Below the pieces are notes generated by a model, which saw nothing but the letters and a program-made list of their open reading frames with translations, did no database searches and had not been told where the DNA came from. The position numbers and the translations under genes are program-made. This document shows, in pieces, positions 51,926-60,860 of a DNA stretch of 64,000 bases. The DNA is taken from assembly GCF_022790535.1 (NCBI RefSeq), contig NZ_LOHG01000011.1:1-64000 (forward strand), written 5' to 3'. Within the stretch, counting starts at the first letter, position 1. Each line of letters opens with the position of its first letter. The DNA comes from Pseudomonas maioricensis. GTDB taxonomy: Bacteria; Pseudomonadota; Gammaproteobacteria; Pseudomonadales; Pseudomonadaceae.

Positions 51926-53136
51926 TGAAAATTATTGAAGCCCGCGTGATCGTGACCTGCCCGGGTCGTAACCTGATCACCCTTAAAATCGTCACGGACG
52001 CCGGCATTTACGGCATCGGCGACGCCACCTTGAACGGCCGTGAACTGGCAGTGGTCGCGTACCTTGAAGAGCATGTGCTGCCCGCGCTGATCGGGCGCGA
52101 CGCCCATCGCATCGAAGACATCTGGCAATACCTGTATCGCGGGGCTTACTGGCGCCGTGGCCCGGTGACCATGACCGCGATTGCCGCAGTGGACATCGCA
52201 CTGTGGGACATCAAGGCCAAGGCCGCCAGTATGCCGCTGTATCAATTGCTGGGCGGCAAAAGCCGCGAGCGGGTGATGGTTTACGGGCACGCTACGGGTA
52301 AAGACATCGAAGGTTGTCTCGACGAAGTCGCCCGCCATGTAGAACTGGGTTACAAAGCCGTGCGCGTGCAATGCGGGATTCCCGGCATCGCCACCACCTA
52401 TGGTGTGGCCAAACGCAGCGGCGAGCGTTATGAACCGGCCGACAGTGATCTGCCTGCCGAGCACATGTGGGACACCGCCAAGTACCTCAACTACGTGCCC
52501 AAGCTGTTTGCGGCCGTTCGCGAGCGCTTTGGTGATGACCTGCACATCCTTCATGACGTCCATCATCGCCTCACGCCTATCGAAGCAGGTCGGCTGGGCA
52601 AATCCGTCGAGCCCTTCAACCTGTTCTGGCTTGAGGACTGCACCCCGGCTGAAAATCAGGAGGCGTTTCGCCTGATCCGCCAGCACACCACCACGCCGTT
52701 GGCAGTGGGTGAAGTGTTCAACTCGATTCATGACTGCCGCGAGCTGATTCAGGAGCAGTTGATCGACTACATCCGTGCCACCCTGGTGCATGCAGGTGGC
52801 ATTACCCATGTGCGACGGATTGCCGATTTTGCGGCGCTGTTTCAGGTGCGCACCGGCTTTCACGGCGCCACCGACCTGTCGCCAGTGTGCATGGGCGCCG
52901 CGCTGCATTTCGATACCTGGGTGCCCAACTTCGGTATTCAGGAACACATGCCCCACGACGAACGCATCGACGAAGTCTTCCCTCACGCTTATCGCTTTGA
53001 AGACGGCCATTTCACCCCTGGCGAAACCCCGGGCCATGGCGTCGACATCGATGAGAACCTCGCTGCGAAATACCCCTACAAACGCGCCAGCCTGCCGGTC
53101 AACCGCCTGGAAGACGGCACGCTCTGGCATTGGTAA
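51925..53136 (+). CDS. manD: D-mannonate dehydratase, enolase superfamily (ManD/RspA)
   Basis: Dehydrates D-mannonate to 2-keto-3-deoxygluconate. The 403 residues fit ManD (about 402). Metal ligands are visible as D in HDVHH, E in WLEDC and E in AVGEVF; His of HDVHH and the VQCGIPGIATTYG loop complete the site. HGATDLSP carries Ala where, as I recall, low-activity family members have Pro, so this looks like a catabolic enzyme. Overlaps kdgK. A second, unrelated mannonate dehydratase (UxuA) is encoded in the same operon. Confidence 0.93.
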   Translation: MKIIEARVIVTCPGRNLITLKIVTDAGIYGIGDATLNGRELAVVAYLEEHVLPALIGRDAHRIEDIWQYLYRGAYWRRGPVTMTAIAAVDIALWDIKAKAASMPLYQLLGGKSRERVMVYGHATGKDIEGCLDEVARHVELGYKAVRVQCGIPGIATTYGVAKRSGERYEPADSDLPAEHMWDTAKYLNYVPKLFAAVRERFGDDLHILHDVHHRLTPIEAGRLGKSVEPFNLFWLEDCTPAENQEAFRLIRQHTTTPLAVGEVFNSIHDCRELIQEQLIDYIRATLVHAGGITHVRRIADFAALFQVRTGFHGATDLSPVCMGAALHFDTWVPNFGIQEHMPHDERIDEVFPHAYRFEDGHFTPGETPGHGVDIDENLAAKYPYKRASLPVNRLEDGTLWHW

Positions 53137-53196
53137 GACAATCGAATCATCACAACAAAAACATCAGGCGGCGGCCGCCCTGACAGGAGTTACCCG

Positions 53197-54228
53197 ATGA
53201 AAGCCTTTCAAGTAAGAGCACCTTTTGAGTTCGGCCTGGCCCACGTCGAGGTGCCGCAAGTCGCACCCGGCGAAGTCAAGGTGGACGTCGCCTACGCCGG
53301 TATCTGCGGCTCGGACATGCACATCATTCACGGTCAGAACGCTTTCGTGCGTTTCCCTCGAGTCACCGGCCACGAGTTCTCCGGCGTGGTACGCGAAGTG
53401 GGCGATGGCGTTGAACACCTCAAGGCGGGCGACCGCGTGTGCATCGATCCGGTGATAAGTTGCGGCACGTGCTACCCGTGCAGAATCAATCGCCCCAACG
53501 TCTGCACAAAACTGCAAGTGATTGGTGTGCACCGTGACGGTGGTTTCAGCGAGCAGGTCTGCGTCCCGGCCAGTAACGCCCATCGCCTGCCTGACTCGAT
53601 GTCCCTGAGTCACGCGGCGCTGGTGGAACCTTATTCCATCGCGCTCAATGTGTTGGATCGCATGCACGTTCATCCGGGCGACAGTCTGTTGATTTACGGC
53701 GCTGGCGTGATTGGCCTGACCCTGGTGCAGATGGCCCGGGCACTGGGCTTGACCGACATCACTGTCACCGACGTCATTGATGCGCGCCTGGAAACCGCCA
53801 AAGCCCTGGGCGCCAGTCGCACGCTCAATGGTCAGGATGTCGACGTCGAAGCCACGATGCGCGAGTTGACTCAAGGCGAAGGCGTGCCGCTGATTGTCGA
53901 CGCCGCGTGCATTCCGTCCTTGATGCCGCAAATGGTCCGCTTGGCCTCACCAGCAGGACGTATCGGCTTGCTGGGCTTCAATGCAACGCCGAGTGATCTG
54001 GTGCAACTGGAGATGATCAAGAAGGAGTTGACGCTGGTGGGCTCGCGCCTGAACAACCGCAAGTTTCCCAGGGTGATCGAACTGATCGCCAGCGGCAAAT
54101 TGCAGGTTCAGGAACTGGTCAGCCATCAAGTGTCTTTCGACGAGATGCCAGCGGCCATCGACCTGATCGAAAACCATCCTGAACAGACCCGCAAGGTGCT
54201 GGTGCAGTTGAGTGAAGCGCGTCACTAG
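53197..54228 (+). CDS. rspB: RspB-like zinc dehydrogenase (probable L-gulonate 5-dehydrogenase)
   Basis: A medium-chain Zn-dehydrogenase of 343 residues: catalytic Cys in GICGSDMH, GHEFSG, structural zinc Cys cluster CGTCYPCRINRPNVC and the Rossmann loop GAGVIGLT. Pairing with manD matches E. coli rspAB. Characterised RspB relatives oxidise L-gulonate to D-fructuronate, which the fructuronate reductase encoded downstream would turn into mannonate. Assignment to L-gulonate is inference from context. Confidence 0.88.
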   Translation: MKAFQVRAPFEFGLAHVEVPQVAPGEVKVDVAYAGICGSDMHIIHGQNAFVRFPRVTGHEFSGVVREVGDGVEHLKAGDRVCIDPVISCGTCYPCRINRPNVCTKLQVIGVHRDGGFSEQVCVPASNAHRLPDSMSLSHAALVEPYSIALNVLDRMHVHPGDSLLIYGAGVIGLTLVQMARALGLTDITVTDVIDARLETAKALGASRTLNGQDVDVEATMRELTQGEGVPLIVDAACIPSLMPQMVRLASPAGRIGLLGFNATPSDLVQLEMIKKELTLVGSRLNNRKFPRVIELIASGKLQVQELVSHQVSFDEMPAAIDLIENHPEQTRKVLVQLSEARH

Positions 54229-54295
54229 TCCGATATAGATACGAGTGCCCCTTTGGGCACCCTCACCGAATAAACATAAAAAGCGGGAGGTTCCA

Positions 54296-55594
54296 ATGTT
54301 TGGTCAAGGTCGTACATTAATCATCATCATGCTGTTCCTGGCAGGCGTCATTAACTACCTGGATCGCTCGGCATTGTCTGTTGCTGCTCCTTTCATCCAG
54401 AAGGACTACGGTCTGACGACGGGTGAAATGGGCATGATCTTCAGTAGTTTTTTCGTCGGCTACGCGGCGTTCAACTTCATCGGTGGCTGGGCCGCCGACC
54501 GCTATGGCGCCAAAACCACGCTGTTGTTGGCGATGGTGCTGTGGTCCCTGTTCAGCGGCCTCACTGTGCTGACCGTAGGCTTTGCTTCTCTGGTGCTGAT
54601 CCGCATTCTGTTCGGCATGGGGGAAGGGCCACTGAGCGTCACCACCAGCAAGATGGTCAACAACTGGTACACGCCAAAACAGCGGGCTCGGGCGCTGGGT
54701 TCGTCGATGTCCGGCACGCCTCTTGGCGGTGCGATCTCCGGGCCTGTCGTGGGCTTTATCGCCATCAGCTACGGCTGGAAGGTCTCATTCATTATCATCA
54801 TGATCGTGGGCCTGATCTGGGCTGCGGTCTGGTACAAGTTCGTCAAGGACAAACCTGAAGGCAAGGTTGCCGAGGAAATCCAGCGCGCCGAAGGCACGAG
54901 CGAAGTGGCTTCGTTGCCGGTGCATCCGCTGCGTTATTACCTTAAACAACCCACTGTGTTGTTCACTTCACTGGCGTTCTTTTCCTATAACTACACGCTG
55001 TTCTTCTTCCTGACCTGGTTCCCAAGCTACCTGACCATGGCTCACGGCTTGAACGTCAAGGACATGAGCATTGCCACCGTCATTCCGTGGCTGCTGGGTT
55101 TCCTGGGTCTGGCGCTGGGCGGTTTCATCTCTGACTTCGTGTTCAAGAAGACCGGGCGGATGATGTTCTCGCGCAAAGTCGTGCTGGTGACCTGCCTGTT
55201 GGCGTGTGCGGCCTGCATTGCGGTAGCGGGGATCGTCAAAACGCTTTATCCGGCGGTCATTCTCGTCGCACTGGCGGTGTTCTTCCTGTACCTGACCGGC
55301 GCCATCTACTGGGCGATCATTCAGGACACCGTGCCTGCTGCCCGGGTTGGTGGCGTCAGCGGCTTCATGCATTTCCTGGCGAACACCTCGGGCATCATTG
55401 GTCCGACCTTGACCGGTTTTCTGGTGCAATTCACCGGTTCGTTTACCAGTGCATTCCTGCTGGCAGGGCTGTTGACCGTCATCGGCGCGGTCTGTGTGGC
55501 GCGCTACGTCAAACCGCTAAGCGCTGCAGACACCGGTGAAGCGGCTGTGCAGGCACCGCAACATGATTCGGCCTTGAGCCATCCCAGAACATAA
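54296..55594 (+). CDS. MFS hexuronate/hexonate transporter (ACS family)
   Basis: A 432-residue, 12-helix permease similar to ExuT and the galactonate/glucarate carriers: NYLDRSALSVAAPFIQKDYGL and GGWAADRYGAKTT are the family marks. GGGAGG lies before ATG 54296; the frame from 54245 crosses a GTGCCC/GGGCAC hairpin (54245-54261). Placed inside the kdgK-uxuA operon, so it likely imports L-gulonate, mannonate or a hexuronate. Confidence 0.9.
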   Translation: MFGQGRTLIIIMLFLAGVINYLDRSALSVAAPFIQKDYGLTTGEMGMIFSSFFVGYAAFNFIGGWAADRYGAKTTLLLAMVLWSLFSGLTVLTVGFASLVLIRILFGMGEGPLSVTTSKMVNNWYTPKQRARALGSSMSGTPLGGAISGPVVGFIAISYGWKVSFIIIMIVGLIWAAVWYKFVKDKPEGKVAEEIQRAEGTSEVASLPVHPLRYYLKQPTVLFTSLAFFSYNYTLFFFLTWFPSYLTMAHGLNVKDMSIATVIPWLLGFLGLALGGFISDFVFKKTGRMMFSRKVVLVTCLLACAACIAVAGIVKTLYPAVILVALAVFFLYLTGAIYWAIIQDTVPAARVGGVSGFMHFLANTSGIIGPTLTGFLVQFTGSFTSAFLLAGLLTVIGAVCVARYVKPLSAADTGEAAVQAPQHDSALSHPRT

Positions 55595-55605
55595 GGAGTG
55601 TGTCG

Positions 55606-57063
55606 ATGCCTATTGTGAACCGCGTGCCCGCTACCGGCACTGCGTCAGCGCCAGAAGCGGTCATTGGAATTGTGCATCTTGGCCTGGGGGCGTTTCATCG
55701 CGCTCATCAGGCGGTCTACCTGCAACGTCACCTCAATCGTCATGGCCAGAGCGACTGGGGGTTGTGCAGCGCCAACCTGCGCTCCAATCGTGCGGTGGTT
55801 GATCTTTTGCGTGAACAGGACTTTCGTTACCACGTTGCCGAGTACAGCGACCGCGAACAGGTGACGCTGCGTGAAATTGCTGTCCTGCGCGAAGCGTTAT
55901 ATGCGGGTGAGGGCGGTGATGAGCTGGAGTTGCTGTTGCAGCGCATGGCCGCGCCGCAAACGCGGATTGTCACGCTCACCGTCACTGAAAAAGGTTATTG
56001 CCTGAGCCCATCCACAGGGCAACTACGCCTTGAGGACCCGACGATTGCCCACGACATTGCTCATCCGCAAACGCCACGTTCGGCACCGGGCATTGTCCTT
56101 GAAGCCTTGCGCCGCCGTCGTGCTGCCGGGATTCCGGCGTTCACGGTGCTGTGTTGCGACAACATGCCTGATAACGGCCAGCGTACCCGGCAGGCAGTAC
56201 GCGGACTGGCAGCAGAGCTGGACCAGGAACTGGCGCAGTGGATCGATCAGCACGTAGCGTTTCCCAGCTGTATGGTCGACCGGATTGTCCCGGCCATGAC
56301 CGCCGAGTCTTTCAGTCGGCTGGAGCAGCAACTGGACTGCCATGATCCGGCTGCAATTGTGTGTGAAAGCTTTAGCCAGTGGGTCATTGAGGACAACTTT
56401 CCGCTGGGTCGCCCAGACTGGGAAGTGGAAGGCGTGCAGATGGTTGACGACGTGCAGCCCTTCGAAACGATGAAGCTGCGCATGCTCAACGGCAGCCATT
56501 CGCTGTTGGCTTACGTGGGCGTGCTGGCAGGTCATGAAACGGTATTCGAGGCGGTCAGCGACCCGCGCCTGGCGGGACTTATCGAGCACTATATGACCCA
56601 AGAAGCGGCGCCCACCCTGAACATGCCAGCGGGTATCGACCTTGCACTCTATGCCCGCGATCTTAAAGCGCGCTTTGCCAATGACAGCCTGCAACATCGG
56701 CTGCGACAAATCGCCATGGACGGTTCGCAGAAACTGCCGCAACGCTGGTTGCTCGGTGCACAGCAGTTGCTCGATGACGGTCGCGACATTTCCAGCTCCG
56801 CGCTGGGCATTGCAGCCTGGATTCGTTACTGCACACAAACGATAACGCAGGTCGTGGACGACCCGTTGAATGCCACCTTTGCTGATCTGGCGGGACGCTT
56901 TGAAGGCGCATCACTGGTGGACGCGTTTCTGGAACTGGATGAAGTCTTCCCGACCGAGCTGTCGAAGCGCGCGGCGTTTCGCGATGCCGTGCAGCAGGCC
57001 TATAGCTCGCTGATTGACGACGGCATAAACAGCGTCTTGCAACGCTTTGCTGCTCATAACTAA
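55606..57063 (+). CDS. uxuB: Mannitol-dehydrogenase family fructuronate reductase (UxuB-like)
   Basis: NAD-dependent polyol/hexonate dehydrogenase of 485 residues. N-terminal IVHLGLGAFHRAHQAVYLQ is the Rossmann start; the catalytic Lys with K-x5-N-x2-H is seen in MKLRMLNGSH. In this operon the expected reaction is D-fructuronate to D-mannonate. Start ATG 55606 follows TAAGGAG; GTG 55600 is an alternative. It might also reduce tagaturonate, since no uxaB is present in the window. Confidence 0.9.
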   Translation: MPIVNRVPATGTASAPEAVIGIVHLGLGAFHRAHQAVYLQRHLNRHGQSDWGLCSANLRSNRAVVDLLREQDFRYHVAEYSDREQVTLREIAVLREALYAGEGGDELELLLQRMAAPQTRIVTLTVTEKGYCLSPSTGQLRLEDPTIAHDIAHPQTPRSAPGIVLEALRRRRAAGIPAFTVLCCDNMPDNGQRTRQAVRGLAAELDQELAQWIDQHVAFPSCMVDRIVPAMTAESFSRLEQQLDCHDPAAIVCESFSQWVIEDNFPLGRPDWEVEGVQMVDDVQPFETMKLRMLNGSHSLLAYVGVLAGHETVFEAVSDPRLAGLIEHYMTQEAAPTLNMPAGIDLALYARDLKARFANDSLQHRLRQIAMDGSQKLPQRWLLGAQQLLDDGRDISSSALGIAAWIRYCTQTITQVVDDPLNATFADLAGRFEGASLVDAFLELDEVFPTELSKRAAFRDAVQQAYSSLIDDGINSVLQRFAAHN

Positions 57064-57080
57064 CAAGAAAGGAGACGCAC

Positions 57081-58256
57081 ATGGAACAGACATGGCGCTG
57101 GTTCGGCCCTAAAGACCCGATTTCCCTGGCAGACGTGCGGCAAACCGGCGCGACCGGCATCGTCACTGCGCTGCACGAAATTCCCAATGGCGAAGTGTGG
57201 CCAGTAGAAGCCATCGCCGCGCGTAAACAGATGATTGAAGCCGCCGGGCTGACCTGGTCCGTGGTGGAGAGTATTCCGGTACACGAAGACGTCAAGCGCG
57301 GTTGTGGTCGTCGTGACGAGTACATCGCCAACTATCAGCAGAGTGTGCGTAATCTGGCGAGTTGCGGCATCGATATCGTCTGCTACAACTTCATGCCGGT
57401 GCTGGACTGGACGCGTACCGACCTTGCGTGGGAACTGGCGGATGGAGGCTGGGCGCTGCGTTTTGATCAGACTGCTTTTGCCGCGTTCGACCTGTTCATT
57501 CTCAAGCGTCCCGGGGCGGAAGCCGAGTACAGCGACGCAGATGTTCAGCAAGCCAAGGCTTATTTCGACGGGCTCACGCACAGCCAGACCCAGGCGCTGG
57601 TGAATACGCTGATCGCAGGCCTACCAGGCGCTGAAGAGCATTACACCCTTGAAGATTTTCGCGCCTTGCTGCGCACTTACGCGGATATCGACGAAGCCAG
57701 ATTGCGTGAGCATCTGGGCTATTTTCTGCGGGCATTGATTCCCGTAGCAGAAGAAGTCGGCGTGCGCATGGCTATCCATCCGGACGATCCGCCCCGTGCG
57801 CTGCTCGGTCTGCCGCGTATTCTCTCTACCGCCGCCGACGCTCAATGGCTGCTGGACGCTGCGCCTAGTCAGGCCAATGGATTGACGTTCTGCACCGGGT
57901 CGTATGGCGTGCGCGAAGATAACGATCTTGTGGCGATGGCGAAGCACTTTGCGCCGTACATCTACTTCACGCACCTGCGCTCAACCCGCCGTGAAGCCGA
58001 CCCGCGCAGCTTCCACGAAGCCCACCACCTGGACGGTGACGTGGACATGGTCGGCGTCATCCGTGAACTAGTCACCGAGGAGCGCAGACGCCAACGCGAA
58101 GGCGGCCCACGCCTGCCACTGCGCCCGGATCACGGCCATCAATTGCTGGACGACCAGCACCGCAAGAGCAACCCTGGATACTCGCTGATTGGTCGACTCA
58201 AAGGGCTGGCAGAGATTCGCGGGGTGGAGTTGGCAGTGCGGCAGCAGTTGGGCTGA
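57081..58256 (+). CDS. uxuA: D-mannonate dehydratase UxuA
   Basis: TIM-barrel Fe/Mn-dependent mannonate dehydratase of 391 residues (E. coli UxuA about 394), not related to ManD. Family segments: TALHEIPNGEVWP, NFMPVLDWTRTDL, MAIHPDDPP, CTGSYGVREDND, HLRSTRRE and RPDHGHQLLDD. Last gene of the operon, 17 bases after uxuB with AAGGAG before its ATG. A long palindromic repeat follows. Confidence 0.95.
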   Translation: MEQTWRWFGPKDPISLADVRQTGATGIVTALHEIPNGEVWPVEAIAARKQMIEAAGLTWSVVESIPVHEDVKRGCGRRDEYIANYQQSVRNLASCGIDIVCYNFMPVLDWTRTDLAWELADGGWALRFDQTAFAAFDLFILKRPGAEAEYSDADVQQAKAYFDGLTHSQTQALVNTLIAGLPGAEEHYTLEDFRALLRTYADIDEARLREHLGYFLRALIPVAEEVGVRMAIHPDDPPRALLGLPRILSTAADAQWLLDAAPSQANGLTFCTGSYGVREDNDLVAMAKHFAPYIYFTHLRSTRREADPRSFHEAHHLDGDVDMVGVIRELVTEERRRQREGGPRLPLRPDHGHQLLDDQHRKSNPGYSLIGRLKGLAEIRGVELAVRQQLG

Positions 58257-58272
58257 AAGACCTTAGCGCCTG

Positions 58273-58366
58273 ATCGTCCGGATGCGGCCCAGACCAAGCC
58301 CAGCTCCCACAGGAGACCGCGATCTCCTGTGGGAGCTGGGCTTGGTCTGGGCCGCATCCGGACGAT
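58273..58366. repeat. Perfect 44-bp palindrome after uxuA
   Basis: Arms 58273-58316 and 58323-58366 are exact inverses (ATCGTCCGGATGCGGCCCAG... inward to AGGAGA), with loop CCGCGA. This is by far the longest perfect palindrome seen in the window. It lies between the convergent uxuA and GntR genes. Confidence 0.88.
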
Positions 58367-58408
58367 TCAGTCGCCACTATTTGTCAGAAAAACCGCATTA
58401 TCGTTCTT

Positions 58409-58487
58409 CGCGGGCAAGCCTCGCTCCAAAGCAAACCGCGATCTCATGTGGGAGCCGGGCTTGGTCTGGGCCGCATCCGGACGATTT
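58409..58487. repeat. Third, direct copy of the palindrome arm plus a half REP
   Basis: 58441-58487 repeats 58322-58368 with three mismatches. The stretch before it (CGCGGGCAAGCCTCGCTCC, 58409-58427) is half of the 30094-type REP family. Together with 58273-58366 it makes a composite repeat cluster. Confidence 0.75.
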
Positions 58488-58501
58488 AGGCGCCTCAGAT
58501 A

Positions 58502-59215
58502 TCAAGTCAACACATCCTCCGGCCCCAGCGCCTGCAGCCAGCGCCCCTCGGAGCGACTCAAATGCTGGCGCATCGAGGTCTGGGCGCTGAGGACGTCCTT
58601 GGTGGCAACCGCGCGCAGAATCGCCTCATGCTCGATGACCGCGGCCTCCCAGGTCGAAGCATTCTCTGAATGCTTGCTGAGGTGGGCTGAAATCGGATTA
58701 TGTCGCTCATCAAACAGCGCCGTAATGATCCGTACCAGGGCCGAGTTGCCGCTCATTTTAGCCAGGCGCTGATGAAACTTACGGTCGTCCTCAAGGGGCG
58801 GCAGGCCGTTGGCAATGCTTGTGCGCATCGCGTCGATGCAGTCCTGCAAATAACGGTAATCGCTTTTCTTGCCATGCAAGCAGGCCAGAATCACACTCTC
58901 GCCTTCGATCAGCGCACGGGCCTGCATCAGCTCCGATGGGCTCTCGCCCAAAGTGACAGCCTTACCGCCAACGTCCTTGGGGTTAGCTCGCACATAAACG
59001 CCCGAGCCCATCTTGATTTCAACGGCACCTTCGATTTCCAGCGCAATCAGCGCCTCGCGCAGTGAGGGTCTGGACACACCCAGCAGACGCGTCAGATCCC
59101 GTTCGGGAGGCAGCCTCGCGCCGGTTTTAAAATCCGCCTGCGCGATGTAATTGCGCAGTTGATCGGCAATTTTCTGATACGGCTTTCGGTCAGCGGCGTT
59201 GATCGGTGAAACCAT
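58502..59215 (-). CDS. GntR/FadR-family (FCD) regulator of the uronate branch
   Basis: A 237-residue FCD-type GntR regulator (237 counted from ATG 59215): winged HTH with ARLPPERDLTRLLGVSRPSLREALIALE, then an effector domain with ligand-type D-x-x-FH (DDRKFHQRLAK). The start is uncertain: ATGs at 59254, 59230 and 59215 all lack a good ribosome-binding site; 59215 (MVSPINAADRKPYQ) gives the usual short N-terminus. It follows uxaA by 98 bases. Candidate operators TTGG-N5-CCAA lie upstream of the dehydrogenase gene. Confidence 0.88.
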   Translation of the reverse strand: MVSPINAADRKPYQKIADQLRNYIAQADFKTGARLPPERDLTRLLGVSRPSLREALIALEIEGAVEIKMGSGVYVRANPKDVGGKAVTLGESPSELMQARALIEGESVILACLHGKKSDYRYLQDCIDAMRTSIANGLPPLEDDRKFHQRLAKMSGNSALVRIITALFDERHNPISAHLSKHSENASTWEAAVIEHEAILRAVATKDVLSAQTSMRQHLSRSEGRWLQALGPEDVLT

Positions 59216-59313
59216 GGCGTCGGCGTCCATCGGAAAGTTGGCGAAGGCTACCATAGCGACCGATTACGGCGCCGCTGCTGAAGCGGTCCATGGAATAGAG
59301 GTTAAGGGCTTCA

Positions 59314-60837
59314 TCACATCACTGCGCCGATCTGCCACGGCAAGAACTCGTTATCCCCCAAACCATTTTCTTCACTGCAGGTTTGCCGTCCGGAAGCGGT
59401 ATCGAGCATCAACTGGAACAAGCGCTGGCCGGACTCGGCCACAGACTCCAGGCCGTCCACGATTCCGCCAGCATCGAAATCCATGTCCAGTTCCATGCGC
59501 TGGAACAGCCCGGTATTGGTAGCGATCTTCAACGATGGGGTGGGCTTGCAGCCATAGGTCGAACCCCGGCCGGTAGTAAAACAGATCAGGTTCGCGCCGC
59601 CCGCGACCTGGCCGGTAGCAGACACCGGGTCGTAGCCGGGAGTGTCCATGAACACCAGCCCGCGGGCTTCAATGCTTTCCGCGTATTGGTAAACCCCCAT
59701 CAAGCCGGTAGCGCCTGCCTTGGCCACAGCGCCCAGGGATTTTTCCAGAATGGTAGTGATGCCACCGGCCTTGTTGCCAGGCGAGGGGTTGTTGTTCATG
59801 TCGCCGTCGTTGTGCTGCACGTAGGCTTCCCACCAGCGAATCCGCTCCATCAATTTAGCTGCGATGTCGGGGGCGGCGGCGCGGGCCGTCAGCAGGTGTT
59901 CAGCGCCATAAATCTCCGGGGTTTCCGAAAGAATCGCGGTGCCGCCTTGTTTGACCAGCAGATCCACCGCTGCGCCCAGTGCCGGGTTGGCGGTGATGCC
60001 TGAGTAACCATCCGAGCCGCCGCATTGCAGGCCGACGCACAGATGGCTGGCAGATACGGTTGTGCGCTTGAAGCTGTTAATGACCGGCAACATCGCTTCT
60101 ATGTGGGCGATGCCGCGTTGCACGGTTTCGCGCGTGCCGCCCGCGTCCTGAATGATCAGACTGGCCTTGAGCAGTGCGGATCGATCATCCAGCTCATTCA
60201 GTAGCGGCGTGAGCTGATTAACCTCACACCCCAGACCGATCAACAGCACGCCGGCGAAGTTGGCGTGATTCGCGTAGCCGCTTAGCGTCCGTTTAAGAAT
60301 GTCGATGCCTTCGCCTTTGGCGCCCATGCCGCAGCCGCTGCCATGGGTGATGGCAACCACGCCGTCGACATTGGGGAAGTCTTTCAGGCGTTCGGCAGAG
60401 AACGCCTGGGCGATGTGTTTGCAGACAGTCGCGGAGCAATTGACGCTGGAAATGATCCCGATGTAATTGCGGGTACCGACGCGTCCATCGTCGCGCAGGT
60501 AACCTTCGAATGTGACCGGCTCATGGCTCAATGTTGTGGGCACATAGGCGTTTTGCACGCTGTGTTCGGTCGTGACGGTCGGCATCGCGAGGTTATGCAC
60601 GTGCACATAGTCGCCTGGCTCGATGCTCTGGGTAGCCTGGCCGATAGTCTGGCCATATTTGAGTACCTGCTGCCCGATCGACACACGGCGCAGGGCAATC
60701 TTGTGACCCGACGGTATCGGCTGTCGTGCAACCAGGGCAATGCCGTCAGCGCTCAACGACTGGCCTTCGGCGATGTCGCCCCGGGCCACAGCGACATCAT
60801 CTCCGGGTGTCAAAACAAGCAAGGAGGGCTGGTTCAT
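59314..60837 (-). CDS. uxaA: Altronate dehydratase UxaA (UxaA/GarD family)
   Basis: Iron-dependent hexonate dehydratase of 507 residues: N-terminal SAF domain (about 10-85) and the UxaA core with YLRDDGRVGTRNY, SVNCSAT, HGSGCGMG, GLQCGGSDGYSGITANPALG and FTTGRGSTYG. D-altronate to 2-keto-3-deoxygluconate is the expected reaction; galactarate-type substrates cannot be excluded. GAGGA 6 bases before the ATG. Second gene after the Zn-dehydrogenase (24 bases between stop and start). Confidence 0.92.
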   Translation of the reverse strand: MNQPSLLVLTPGDDVAVARGDIAEGQSLSADGIALVARQPIPSGHKIALRRVSIGQQVLKYGQTIGQATQSIEPGDYVHVHNLAMPTVTTEHSVQNAYVPTTLSHEPVTFEGYLRDDGRVGTRNYIGIISSVNCSATVCKHIAQAFSAERLKDFPNVDGVVAITHGSGCGMGAKGEGIDILKRTLSGYANHANFAGVLLIGLGCEVNQLTPLLNELDDRSALLKASLIIQDAGGTRETVQRGIAHIEAMLPVINSFKRTTVSASHLCVGLQCGGSDGYSGITANPALGAAVDLLVKQGGTAILSETPEIYGAEHLLTARAAAPDIAAKLMERIRWWEAYVQHNDGDMNNNPSPGNKAGGITTILEKSLGAVAKAGATGLMGVYQYAESIEARGLVFMDTPGYDPVSATGQVAGGANLICFTTGRGSTYGCKPTPSLKIATNTGLFQRMELDMDFDAGGIVDGLESVAESGQRLFQLMLDTASGRQTCSEENGLGDNEFLPWQIGAVM

Positions 60838-60860
60838 GGTGCGTCCTCTTCAACGGCTTT

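Noticed and set aside
51829..53130. 433-codon minus-strand frame
   Set aside because: Antisense to manD, which carries all catalytic residues.
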